Shown here: piece by piece, positions 1 through 8,563 of the stretch | Layout: each line of letters opens with the position of its first letter | Numbering within the stretch: position 1 is the first letter of the stretch | From: Pseudocolwellia sp048296855 | GTDB lineage: Bacteria > Pseudomonadota > Gammaproteobacteria > Enterobacterales > Alteromonadaceae | Strand: one strand, 5' to 3' | DNA length: 64,000 bases | Assembly (NCBI GenBank): GCA_048296855.1 | Contig: CP182631.1 | Made by a program: the position numbers and the translations under genes | The notes under the pieces: model-generated | Seen by the model: the letters and a program-made list of their open reading frames with translations, nothing else | Told to the model about the DNA's origin: nothing | Database searches by the model: none

Positions 1-11
1 ACCATTCCATC

Positions 12-611
12 TTAAGTTTTTCCCACCTTAATCCAATCTCTACTACACATTTTCATGACCCGCTTTGCATCACTCACAAATGAGTTCCATGCATCAGAGC
101 AAGCATCGAGGATGTCATCATAGCCTTGAAAGCACCTATTCGCTAAATGATGTTGGCGCAACCAACTCCAAACTTGCTCTATTGGATTCAACTCGGGTGA
201 ATACGGTGGTAACTTAATGATCGTTACGTTGTTAAATTTATCAGCAAGGTAAGCTTGGTGCCATGCAGCACCATCGACAACGATCACCGCATGTCGTCCT
301 TCTTGAGTTTTTTGAGAAATTAAAGCCAAATGTTGTTCCATTACATCCATGTTCATTACTGGAGAAATCAGTGCCTCAGTTGCGCCTGTTGATGGGCAAA
401 CAGCACCAAAAAGGTAAGCGTATTCAAACTGTTGTTGCCTAACGGCTCTCGGTCTTGTTCCTTTCTCTGCCCAGAGCCTTGTCGTTGTATTTTGCTGTCC
501 AAAACGTGCTTCGTCTTGGAACCACACATCTATCTCTTTAAGCCTCACATTCCATGGGAGCGTGCGGATCATTTCACTTTCGAATTTTTTTAAAATCTTC
601 TTGTACTTCAT
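12..611 (-). CDS. IS630 transposase, C-terminal DDE half (orfB)
   Basis: This 199-residue frame carries the catalytic domain. The three acidic residues expected for a DDE transposase are visible: the Asp of WFQDEARFG near residue 33, the Asp of VVDGAAWH near residue 113, and the Glu of PELNPIEQVW near residue 146. It would be made as a fusion with the upstream helix-turn-helix frame through a shift in the A-rich overlap. The ATG at 611 lies inside that overlap and has no good ribosome binding site, which favours fusion over independent initiation. Confidence 0.75.
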   Translation of the reverse strand: MKYKKILKKFESEMIRTLPWNVRLKEIDVWFQDEARFGQQNTTTRLWAEKGTRPRAVRQQQFEYAYLFGAVCPSTGATEALISPVMNMDVMEQHLALISQKTQEGRHAVIVVDGAAWHQAYLADKFNNVTIIKLPPYSPELNPIEQVWSWLRQHHLANRCFQGYDDILDACSDAWNSFVSDAKRVMKMCSRDWIKVGKT

Positions 612-1056
612 CAGACTGCTTTGGGTGTCGTGAGCGACTTGTTATCCAACTAAACCCCATTGATTTTAATAACTTATAAATGGCGTTGGGGTGATAATCA
701 ACATCAAAATTAGCGTTGATATATAGTCGGATACACTCACCCGTTAGTCGTCCACCCATATCGGATTGGCATTGAGCCTTTATATATTGACTCAATATTT
801 CTTTATCTTGCTCTGTAAGATAGCTAGGTCGCCCTGTAGGTTTTTTACTCTCAAGACCAAGTAAACCTTCGCTGATGTAGTTCGCAACCCAATCATTAAC
901 AATTCTTCTACTTATATTAAGTGTTCTAGCAACTTCTGATCTATTCTTACCCGATTTAAAGTGTGAAACGGCTAGCAAGCGCAGCCTCATTCGATGATCT
1001 TTTACTTTGTTGGAGAGTATTTTTAATTCTTGTGAGCTATGAGTGTTCAATGTCAT
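574..1056 (-). CDS. IS630 transposase, N-terminal half (orfA)
   Basis: This 160-residue frame holds the DNA-binding part of the transposase. Residues about 1-60 form a helix-turn-helix (SEVARTLNISRRIVNDWV), followed by a linker with the GRPSYLT segment typical of IS630 N-termini and a second winged-helix-like region. It ends in a frame that overlaps the catalytic frame by 38 bases. The overlap contains a T4A7 run, a plausible slippage site; moving from this frame to the next needs a net +1 shift (or loss of one base in the A run). Whether this is programmed recoding or a disabling mutation cannot be told from sequence alone. Confidence 0.75.
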   Translation of the reverse strand: MTLNTHSSQELKILSNKVKDHRMRLRLLAVSHFKSGKNRSEVARTLNISRRIVNDWVANYISEGLLGLESKKPTGRPSYLTEQDKEILSQYIKAQCQSDMGGRLTGECIRLYINANFDVDYHPNAIYKLLKSMGFSWITSRSRHPKQSDEVQEDFKKIRK

Positions 1057-1688
1057 TTATTATGAGTAAATAAATGACATTAGATCATATAATTAGACTA
1101 ATTGGTATGAGACGATTAAAATAAAAACAAATCTTCAAGTTAGATTCACCAAGTAATTTCAGAGAAACCCCTTGCTGTTTTATTAGAAATATACGTTTGC
1201 ATATTTTACTTTATCTCTACGCGGTGAAGTGGATCTAATTAAAACTTGCTCGCTTGCTGCCGAGATATTTAAAGTAACCTGAGTTCGGTTTAATATATAG
1301 TTAACTCCTTGAAAAGTAATCACTAAAAAATAGCGGCTAGAAGAATATTTATTAAGCGGCTAAGTCATCAAATTGAGGTGATTAAACCTAAGTGGAAAAC
1401 GTTAAAAATTGGCAACTTAACATTTAAACCACAAGTTGATTAATGTCTTGTATACTATTTAAGCTAAAGTCAGAATGGTATACAATTTTGTAATAAGATG
1501 TAATGTCTTTATTTAATATTGCATATATACTTTTTAATAACCTGATAGGCTTATTAATAAAGTTTATACTACTACTTAATTATTGAATTAAAACAATTTA
1601 ATTTAGGGGGGAGTTAAGGTAGTTGTTGGCTTTTTTATTAAGCTTTTAATAATATTTAGTGCTCGCTGATATTTAAACAGAGGAAGTT
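1057..1688. other. AT-rich intergenic stretch with one short repeat end
   Basis: No convincing gene is present between the insertion sequence and the FHA gene. At 1275-1293 lies TAACCTGAGTTCGGTTTAA, a 17/19 match to the terminal repeat of the small element at 20077-20240, here without a recognisable partner end. The rest is AT-rich, and the final 60 bases probably hold the promoter of the FHA gene, whose ribosome binding site reads AGAGGAAG. Confidence 0.5.
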
Positions 1689-2735
1689 ATGGCCGTTATA
1701 ATCAATAATCGAACGAAACAACGTTGTATTTTACAATCACATCATAGCTTTGGTCGACTTAAAAGCTCAGTTAATACGTTTATCTCTGATGCTGTTATTT
1801 CTAAAGTTCATGCTTTTATTGAATGGAATGAACAACATTGGTTACTACGCGATGTAAGTAGCAATGGTACTTGGTTAAATGGTACCAAGCTGGCGCGAGA
1901 TCAAGTTGCTCAACTTGCCGTGGGTGACGAAATTACCTTTGCCAGTAAAACCGGTTGCGCCTTTGAAGTGTATGACGTAAACCCGCCTTGCGATTGTCTT
2001 GTTCCGGTTGAACATAATAGCGATGCCATAGAACTAGAATATTTTCATTTATTACCTTGTAAAAAGTCACATCAAATGGTGTTAAGTTATAACAATCAAA
2101 CCTATTCTTGGTGGCAAGAAATACTCGATGATAACCTTGGTAAGCCCATTACTACATCTGAATTAAATGACCAAGAATATTTAGATATTGACGGTTTAAC
2201 ATGGCAGCTACAAATAAACCGTACAATTGCTGACACGCAACTACTTAGGCCAAGTGTTACTTCACTTGATGAGTTAACCTTTGTTTTTCAAACCAGCCTG
2301 GATGAAGAAAGTACCCATGTGTTTATGCAAAGCGGTGAAGAAGAGATTGATTTAGCTGTGCGTTGTCATCATTACTTAACTTTATATTTAGCGCGTCAAC
2401 GTGCTAGAGATATAAATGCAGGTATTAATGACAGTGAGCAAGGTTGGATTTATGCAGAACAACTCGCTAAAGATTTAGGTTTAGAGGCTAACCACTTAAA
2501 TATTCAAATTTACCGTATTCGTAAACAGTTTGTTGATGCACTCAATAATACCTGCGAGTCTAGCAATATTATTGAACGTAATGCCGGTAAACTTCGTTTA
2601 GCGTCAAAGAGCTTTCGTATAATTAAAGGCGATAGTGTTGAATGTGATACGAATGATTTTTCCCCACCAAATACCCGTACCAGCGCTAGACAAAACATTA
2701 ATCAAAACGTTAGAGAATATGCTAATCAGCATTAA
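1689..2735 (+). CDS. FHA-domain protein, partner of the downstream kinase
   Basis: A 348-residue protein without signal peptide. Residues about 20-95 are a forkhead-associated domain, the phosphothreonine-binding module: FGRLKS supplies the Gly-Arg, SKVHAFIEW the Ser/His segment and SSNGTWLNG the Asn-Gly signature. The C-terminal part (about 235-310) looks like a winged-helix region (GWIYAEQLAKDLGLEANHLN), so it may bind DNA or act as an adaptor. The next gene encodes a Ser/Thr kinase, so recognition of kinase-phosphorylated targets is a reasonable inference. The start is the ATG after AGAGGAAG. A strong hairpin follows the gene, so the kinase probably has its own promoter. Confidence 0.75.
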   Translation: MAVIINNRTKQRCILQSHHSFGRLKSSVNTFISDAVISKVHAFIEWNEQHWLLRDVSSNGTWLNGTKLARDQVAQLAVGDEITFASKTGCAFEVYDVNPPCDCLVPVEHNSDAIELEYFHLLPCKKSHQMVLSYNNQTYSWWQEILDDNLGKPITTSELNDQEYLDIDGLTWQLQINRTIADTQLLRPSVTSLDELTFVFQTSLDEESTHVFMQSGEEEIDLAVRCHHYLTLYLARQRARDINAGINDSEQGWIYAEQLAKDLGLEANHLNIQIYRIRKQFVDALNNTCESSNIIERNAGKLRLASKSFRIIKGDSVECDTNDFSPPNTRTSARQNINQNVREYANQH

Positions 2736-2766
2736 TGCTCTATTGCTGTAATTTTTAAACTGCCTC

Positions 2767-2807
2767 AAACACAACACATTAACCTTTATTGTTAATGTGT
2801 TGTGTTT
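2767..2807 (+). terminator. 17-bp perfect hairpin after the FHA gene
   Basis: The left arm 2767-2783 and right arm 2791-2807 pair perfectly over 17 bases around a 7-base loop (CTTTATT). The right arm ends in TTT, so it can act as a transcription terminator for the FHA gene. Confidence 0.75.
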
Positions 2808-2968
2808 AGCATTTCAGATGAAATCATCTTGATTGTTATTGGCATCCTCATGATTTTATTGTCACAATAGTAATAACTCCAAACTCAACTAAACTAAATC
2901 AAATATACTATTGATCTGATATAGACATTTGTTGAAGCAATATAGCCAAGCGAAATAATATAATTCCT

Positions 2969-5650
2969 GTGAATCAAGACGACGACACTTTAGCAATGGC
3001 AGACACTCAGTTTAGCAATCAAGAATTGCTATCTGAAGAAGAACAAAGTGCCCAACTAAACCATAGCAGTATGGCCCATTTTAAAATTATCGATATTTTA
3101 GGTAAGGGCGGCATGGGCACAGTATATAAAGCTAAAGATTTGGCGTTAGAGCGTTTTGTTGCCATTAAAATGATCCGCGTGAGTCATGCCGAACATCCTT
3201 TAATGCTGGCTGAAGCTAAAACCATTTCAAAATTGAATCATCCTAATATTGTGACCATTTACGATATTGCCCGCGACGATAACGCTAATTTTATTGTTAT
3301 GGAATGGGTTGATGGTAGCCCGTTAAACACTATTATTCCTGCTCAAGGATTATCTGTAAATAAAGTACTCGCTTATGCTAAGCAAATGGTTGCGGCATTG
3401 GTTTGTGCTCATCAGCAACATATTATTCATCGTGATATTAAACCCCAAAATATTATGGTGGATGGTGATGATCGCATTAAAATTCTTGATTTTGGTATTG
3501 CTGCGCTTATTGATGATGAAAAGCCTTTAGGCGAAGCAAACGATACAGCTAAACCTGCAATTATTATGGGCTCGCCACAATATATGGCGCCTGAGCAAGT
3601 TAAGGGGTTAGCGAGCGATGCTAGATCAGACTTATTTTCTCTAGGCATTGTTTTATACGAAATGTTAACAGGCGTTAAACCGTTTTTAGGTTTGAATTTT
3701 AAACAAATTACTCAAGCAATTACTCAAGGTGAATATGCCTCTATTGCCGATGTTCAACGTGAATATAGTAGAGGAAATAGCCACAAACAAAAAATAGAAC
3801 TTCCTGCAGAAATAATCGCCATAGTAGACAAGTTGCTACAAATTGAGCCCGCTGAACGTTATCAAACCGCTGAAGAGTTAGCACAAGATATAGATGTTAT
3901 AGATGCAAAAATTAACCATAAAAAAAACTGGTGGCAACAACAGCATTGGTTAACAAAAATCTTATTTGTAATACCTATTATTACTATGTTGGGCTGGAGT
4001 ATTAACAGCATATTGTTTCCTCCCAGTACGCAAGACCTTATTGCTAGACAACTGCTTGAATCGAAAAAAATTGCTTTTTTACCTTTCGATAATATTAGTG
4101 GCGACCCTGTGTTACAAATATTTAGCGATGGTGTCGCCACTATGCTCAGTAGTGATTTAGCTGAAGTGGGTTACCAACAAGGCGATGGTACAACTTGGGT
4201 ATTACCCACCAGTGAAATAAGACATCTAGAAGATCCTAGCGTTGCCGGTATTTATAATGAATATGGTGTCGATCTTATTGTAACGGGCAGTATTCAACAT
4301 ATGGGCTCGACTCGAAGTTTACATTTAAGTTTAATTAGTGGCGCAGATCGGCGACAGTTAAAGTCGGTAGAATTGAGTATTGACGCCGAAAACTTATTTG
4401 CAGCACAAACCCAAATCCGTCAACAAGTGATGGAGCTATTAGGTTGGAAAATACCAGTAGAATTAATCGCTAAATTTGCCCAACAAAAACCAGCGTTTGA
4501 TGGCGCCTATAAACATTTCTTAGCAGGGCAAGGATATTTATACCGCTTTGACCACAGTGATAATATTGATAAAGCTGTTGATGCGTTTAAGTCAGCCATT
4601 GCAATAGACCCTAATTATGCTGATGCATATGTGGGATTGGCGGAAGCGCAGTTGCAAAAGTTTAATATAGCCAATGATATTAATTTACTTATGTCTACTG
4701 AAAACACTGTTTTACAGTTGAAAAAAATTGACAGTAGTCATCATTTACTGAGTTATTTACAAGCAGAACTAAAATTTTATCAAGGTGAGTATGTTAATGC
4801 GGTTGAATTATTTGAACAAAGTATTCGTTTGCGCCCCTCTTTTTTAAAAGCATATATTGGTCTTTCAGACTCTTATCAACAGCTAGGCGAATTGATAAAG
4901 GCTGAACAAGCATTATTAAAGTCTTATGCCTTAATGCCAAACAATAATTTAGTATTAACACAGTTGGGCGTTTTTCATTATAAAAATGGTGATTATCTTC
5001 GAGCGATAGAGTATTTCGATCTTTTAGCTAATCAAACGCCTAATAACTACATTGCTTACCTTAATATTAGTGCCTGTTATTATTTGATTGGTGATGTAAA
5101 AAAGGCAATCTTAGTGGCAGAAAAATCATTAAACATTCAACCAAACTATATCGCATACTCAAATATAGGTACTTATTACTTTATTTTAAGGGATTATGAT
5201 AAGGCGGTTGAGTCGTTTGAAGAGATGATTACTTTACATGATACTGATTATGTTAATTGGGGGAATTTAGCTGATGCTTACCGTTTTTCCAATAATAAAA
5301 AATACATTGAAAGCTTTAAACAAGCAATATCTCTTACGGAGCAGGTGATTGATGTTAATCAAAATAATAAAACAGCTATAGCCTCGTTAGCTTACTATTA
5401 CGCCAATATAGGTAATGTTGAAAAAACACTTTTTTATGCTAAAAAAATTAGTGAAAATGATCTTGGCGAAGATCAATTTATCATTGCCGCAGCATATGTG
5501 AGAATACAGATGAACCAGTTAGCATTAGAATATTTAGCTTTTGCTATGAATAATAACTATTCTCTTGCCGAAATTACCAGTTCACCATTACTTGACGGTT
5601 TAAAAAACTCCCCTAAATATCTAGAGTTAATAAACCAAAAAATTGAGTAG
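2969..5650 (+). CDS. Membrane Ser/Thr protein kinase with TolB-like and TPR regions
   Basis: An 893-residue Hanks-type kinase. The glycine loop GKGGMGTVYKA starts near residue 45, the ATP-binding Lys is in VAIKMI (about 67), the catalytic loop is HRDIKPQN (Asp about 156), DFG is near 174, and the activation segment ends in GSPQYMAPEQ. One membrane segment follows (about 325-350). The outer half begins with a TolB-like segment (IAFLPFDNISGDP) of the kind seen in transcriptional-activator/TPR proteins, then about eight TPR-like repeats to the end. The first codon is GTG; an in-frame ATG at 2996 is an alternative. The preceding FHA gene suggests a signalling pair. The signal and substrates are unknown. 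Confidence 0.88.
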   Translation: MNQDDDTLAMADTQFSNQELLSEEEQSAQLNHSSMAHFKIIDILGKGGMGTVYKAKDLALERFVAIKMIRVSHAEHPLMLAEAKTISKLNHPNIVTIYDIARDDNANFIVMEWVDGSPLNTIIPAQGLSVNKVLAYAKQMVAALVCAHQQHIIHRDIKPQNIMVDGDDRIKILDFGIAALIDDEKPLGEANDTAKPAIIMGSPQYMAPEQVKGLASDARSDLFSLGIVLYEMLTGVKPFLGLNFKQITQAITQGEYASIADVQREYSRGNSHKQKIELPAEIIAIVDKLLQIEPAERYQTAEELAQDIDVIDAKINHKKNWWQQQHWLTKILFVIPIITMLGWSINSILFPPSTQDLIARQLLESKKIAFLPFDNISGDPVLQIFSDGVATMLSSDLAEVGYQQGDGTTWVLPTSEIRHLEDPSVAGIYNEYGVDLIVTGSIQHMGSTRSLHLSLISGADRRQLKSVELSIDAENLFAAQTQIRQQVMELLGWKIPVELIAKFAQQKPAFDGAYKHFLAGQGYLYRFDHSDNIDKAVDAFKSAIAIDPNYADAYVGLAEAQLQKFNIANDINLLMSTENTVLQLKKIDSSHHLLSYLQAELKFYQGEYVNAVELFEQSIRLRPSFLKAYIGLSDSYQQLGELIKAEQALLKSYALMPNNNLVLTQLGVFHYKNGDYLRAIEYFDLLANQTPNNYIAYLNISACYYLIGDVKKAILVAEKSLNIQPNYIAYSNIGTYYFILRDYDKAVESFEEMITLHDTDYVNWGNLADAYRFSNNKKYIESFKQAISLTEQVIDVNQNNKTAIASLAYYYANIGNVEKTLFYAKKISENDLGEDQFIIAAAYVRIQMNQLALEYLAFAMNNNYSLAEITSSPLLDGLKNSPKYLELINQKIE

Positions 5651-5655
5651 TTTGT

Positions 5656-6147
5656 CTAATGTCCTCTTACGCGAACTCTAGGATCCCAAGACACTAAAAA
5701 CTCATCACCTTTAAGCCTAAATTTAATGTTAATAATAACGTTATCCTCCTCACTTCTAGCTACTCCTTCTATGATTTCAGCGTTATAAGTAGAGCCTTTA
5801 ACTAAATGTAAATCATTATTACTTTGTATAATGCCTTTCCATTTAGACTTGGTTTTACGTTTAGCATTAGGCATTGATTTATGATTAAACTTAATATTAT
5901 CGCCATTGTTTATTACAAAAGGTGGTTCAATTTTATCTATGCCAGCTTTGTCTGATGAGTAATAAAGGTATTTTGATTCTTGCTGAAATGGTATGAACGC
6001 AATTTTACAACCCTTGCCATCAAATTGATGTTTTAACTCACCATTATTAATATCGTTTGCAAGCAGATCGAAATCTAGCTTGATAAAGATTTCTGTAGTT
6101 GTACACTTTAGTTTAGTGGGTTTACTGGTTGTTTGAGCAATATTCAT
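5656..6147 (-). CDS. Unrecognised 163-residue protein
   Basis: I do not recognise this protein. It is soluble, without signal peptide or membrane segment, begins after a good ribosome binding site (AAGGA) and ends in an arginine-rich tail (WDPRVRVRGH). The middle has a lysine-rich stretch (NAKRKTKSKWKG). It faces the kinase gene tail to tail with only a 5-base gap, so the two messages converge without an obvious terminator. The composition matches its neighbours, and nothing suggests decay. Confidence 0.6.
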   Translation of the reverse strand: MNIAQTTSKPTKLKCTTTEIFIKLDFDLLANDINNGELKHQFDGKGCKIAFIPFQQESKYLYYSSDKAGIDKIEPPFVINNGDNIKFNHKSMPNAKRKTKSKWKGIIQSNNDLHLVKGSTYNAEIIEGVARSEEDNVIINIKFRLKGDEFLVSWDPRVRVRGH

Positions 6148-6197
6148 ATTTGTGAATCCTTTTTAATTATTAAGTATTAGTTATTTGTTTTTACGTA

Positions 6198-6461
6198 TAT
6201 ACCCGTTACCACTCAATATGCGTATTTCAGAGTGCTTGAGCGATATCAATTCAAGGCAATGCTTTGTAATAATGGTCGTTCCCTTATAAAAAGCATTAAC
6301 GACGAAGTGATTTTGCTCAAGCGCTTCTTCGATGGGTCTAAAAACAATTTATGCTTCGTTATTAACTTTAGTAAGGGAATAACCATGACGTAAATTTAAT
6401 GCCTTGCCTAAATTGTTTTTAGTTCCCACTGAAACCTGCATCTTGAATGATAACGGGTATA
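6198..6461. repeat. 264-bp MITE-like inverted-repeat element
   Basis: The two ends are inverted copies of each other over about 25 bases with few mismatches, beginning TATACCCGTTACCA on the left and ending TGATAACGGGTATA on the right. The interior is also partly self-complementary (for example CAAGGCAATG at about 6251 against AATGCCTTG at about 6400). It has no coding frame of useful size. Single ends of the same family appear at 13731-13747 and 53345-53360. This is the structure of a non-autonomous transposable element or large REP-type sequence. Confidence 0.7.
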
Positions 6462-6606
6462 GGTATTGAATGCTTTAATTTATAAAATAAAAATTATTAA
6501 TCAATAAGTTATTACCGTTTTATACTATCAGCTAATATTGCATAATGCGAAAGCTGGATTGTTAATTTTAGATGAAAATTTTAATATTATATGAGTATTT
6601 GAACAT

Positions 6607-7002
6607 TTATTTACCCAGCTGAATAAATTTAGATAAAGCAGCGCTTATTTTGTCTTTAATAGTAAAAAAAGGTATTTTCTGGGAAGGAGGTTTTTTCTTA
6701 AAGTTAGTTGTTACGGTATTGGCTTCTATATCATTTTGTTCAAATAAATTAATGGTAATTATGTCTGTACGCATTGGTTCTTGCTGTTTGTTTTCCGTTG
6801 TAGCTCTTTCGTTGCCATTGCTATCGGTGTCTTTAATTTTTGCGTTATATCTATTATTGCTGATAAAACCGTATAAATTAGCGTCGTACTCTACATAGTC
6901 GAAGTCAAAAGATTTAGGCTGTGCATTAGAACTAGTTGCACCAGATTTATGGTATTCACGCATAGTTTTCATGTAACTTATGAATGATTCTGATCCACTC
7001 AT
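6607..7002 (-). CDS. Unrecognised 131-residue hydrophilic protein
   Basis: I do not recognise this family. The start follows an excellent ribosome binding site (AGGAGAGG), which supports this strand over an 82-codon frame on the opposite strand. The protein is polar and probably partly disordered in the middle (DTDSNGNERATTENKQQEP), with a basic C-terminal third containing KKKPPSQK. There is no signal peptide. It lies beyond the repeat element from the 163-residue gene, in the same orientation. The proximity to the kinase makes a phosphorylation target possible but unproven. Confidence 0.5.
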   Translation of the reverse strand: MSGSESFISYMKTMREYHKSGATSSNAQPKSFDFDYVEYDANLYGFISNNRYNAKIKDTDSNGNERATTENKQQEPMRTDIITINLFEQNDIEANTVTTNFKKKPPSQKIPFFTIKDKISAALSKFIQLGK

Positions 7003-7377
7003 TATCCTCTCCTATATACCGCTATTTATACTTAGGTGTTTTTATTTACAAGCGCTCTGAAAATTTGACATAGCATTTATTTGTCTATGTTTGTAAGCAC
7101 TAAAGAATCATAGCTTTAGAAAGGGAGATATATCTATTACACGACATTACACGGAACTATTACGTGGTTATAAATAAGTATTAACTTGTTTGTTATATCA
7201 CTCAATAACACCTCATACGTTTCTGATTAATATTCATAAAGGGTTAATCATGGCAAACAATGACCGGAGTCTAACCTTCGGCCAATAAATATAATGCTAT
7301 ATGGAGCTTTTATTTATATAATTAATACCGTTATGGTCTATATGACAATATTGTATTCCTCAATAAAAGGTGGGTAA
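7003..7377. other. Intergenic stretch, nothing recognised
   Basis: This 375-base AT-rich gap separates two divergent genes and must hold both promoters. I see no RNA gene, long hairpin or repeat family member in it. The ribosome binding site of the downstream lipoprotein gene is AAAGGTGG. Confidence 0.4.
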
Positions 7378-8463
7378 ATGAAAAACTGGTATTTCATTAT
7401 ATTATTAGCTGCAATTGTAGGCTGCTCTAGTGTTTTAAAATCTGAAAATATATCTGTTAGTACGTTAAGCGCTAATGATTCGGATGTGGAAACTTCTCAA
7501 GGTGTTTATAAACCGCGTTTGAATTTTGATGCGAAAATGGAGTCTAAAACCGGCATTATTCACGGTGCAGGACAAGATGTAGACAGCTATATAAAGTATA
7601 AAAATTTAATGCCTGAAGGTAGCAAGCCTTTAATGTATATGACTTATATCTCAATCACTCAGTCAACTGATGAAGTTATAGCATGGCATAAAAAAATTAA
7701 AACTGAATTAGCTTCTATTGGCAACAAAAATGTTGTTTTACAAATAGGATTAAACCTTACTACAGGTAAAGATGATGGTTCGGGCGAAGCGCTAAGTTTG
7801 TCTCAAGGTAAATATAACGAACAGTTAAGTCTTTTTATTAATGCACTAAAAGACGTTAAAACACCAACATACTTACGAATTGGTTATGAATTTGAAGGTA
7901 AATGGAATAACTATACGCCAGAAGGTTATGTATCAGCTTTTCGATTGATCAGTGAAAAAATCAAGTTAAGTGGAATAAAAAATATAGCCACGGTTTGGTG
8001 TAGCGCTGGAGGCTCTGCAGGTTTTATCTCTAAAAAAGACTTAATGGCGTTTTATCCAGGTGATGATGTTGTTGATTGGTGGGGAGTTGATATTTTTTCA
8101 CCTCAAGAAATAACAAACCCGTGGCTTGATGATTTTTATAAAAGTGCACAAGCTCATGGAAAACCTGTAATGATTGGCGAAACTACACCTCGTTACGTTG
8201 GTGTTGAAGATGGTATTGAAAGCTGGCGCGCTTGGTATCAACCCTTTTTTGAAATGGTTAAAAAATATCCTCAAATAAAAGCGATTAGTTATATTAACTG
8301 GGATTGGTATTTTTGGTCTAATAAGTTGGGCTTTTCATGGCATAATTGGAAAGACGCTAGATTAGAGAAAAATAGCGTTGTCCGTGAAGCCTATATTAAA
8401 GAAATAAACGATCCTATTTGGTTAAACTCCCAGAGTTTTAACGCTATTCCTCTAGAGAAGTAA
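7378..8463 (+). CDS. GH26-like secreted lipoprotein glycoside hydrolase
   Basis: A 361-residue lipoprotein: the N-terminus is a signal peptide ending in a lipobox (AIVGC, Cys 16). The body resembles the GH26/GH5-type (beta/alpha)8 fold, with a probable acid/base Glu in YLRIGYEFEGKW (about residue 168) and a probable nucleophile Glu in KPVMIGETTP (about 269), at the ends of strands 4 and 7. The sequence is rich in surface aromatics (NWDWYFWSNK). GH26 enzymes cut beta-mannan, beta-1,3-xylan or mixed glucans; which applies here is not visible. A hairpin terminator follows, so it is probably transcribed alone. Confidence 0.65.
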   Translation: MKNWYFIILLAAIVGCSSVLKSENISVSTLSANDSDVETSQGVYKPRLNFDAKMESKTGIIHGAGQDVDSYIKYKNLMPEGSKPLMYMTYISITQSTDEVIAWHKKIKTELASIGNKNVVLQIGLNLTTGKDDGSGEALSLSQGKYNEQLSLFINALKDVKTPTYLRIGYEFEGKWNNYTPEGYVSAFRLISEKIKLSGIKNIATVWCSAGGSAGFISKKDLMAFYPGDDVVDWWGVDIFSPQEITNPWLDDFYKSAQAHGKPVMIGETTPRYVGVEDGIESWRAWYQPFFEMVKKYPQIKAISYINWDWYFWSNKLGFSWHNWKDARLEKNSVVREAYIKEINDPIWLNSQSFNAIPLEK

Positions 8464-8472
8464 GTTTTGAAA

Positions 8473-8506
8473 GAGAACTAGAATTAACATCTTATTTCTA
8501 GTTCTC
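8473..8506 (+). terminator. Hairpin after the GH26-like gene
   Basis: GAGAACTAGAA (8473-8483) pairs perfectly with TTCTAGTTCTC (8496-8506) around a 12-base loop, ten bases after the stop codon. There is no long T run, so it may be a weak terminator or an mRNA-stabilising structure. Confidence 0.5.
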
Positions 8507-8563
8507 ATTATAATGAGGTTTGATCGCGTATTTTCATGTTTCATGCATTATTAGGTATTTGAA

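Larger units (their letters stand above)
12..1056 (-). mobile_element. IS630-family insertion sequence (ends not resolved)
   Basis: Two overlapping reading frames on the minus strand together give a typical IS630 transposase: a helix-turn-helix half followed by a DDE half. The element runs up to the window edge, so its downstream terminal repeat cannot be seen, and I found no convincing matching inverted repeat on the other side. A short inverted repeat (TGTCATTTA ... TAAATGACA, about 1053-1081) sits directly upstream of the first frame and may be an operator or part of the end. IS630 elements normally insert at TA dinucleotides. Confidence 0.8.

Noticed and set aside
6650..6898. 82-codon plus-strand frame opposite the 131-residue gene
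   Set aside because: It is a hydrophobic reverse complement of the minus-strand gene, which has a much better ribosome binding site (AGGAGAGG) and a normal polar composition.
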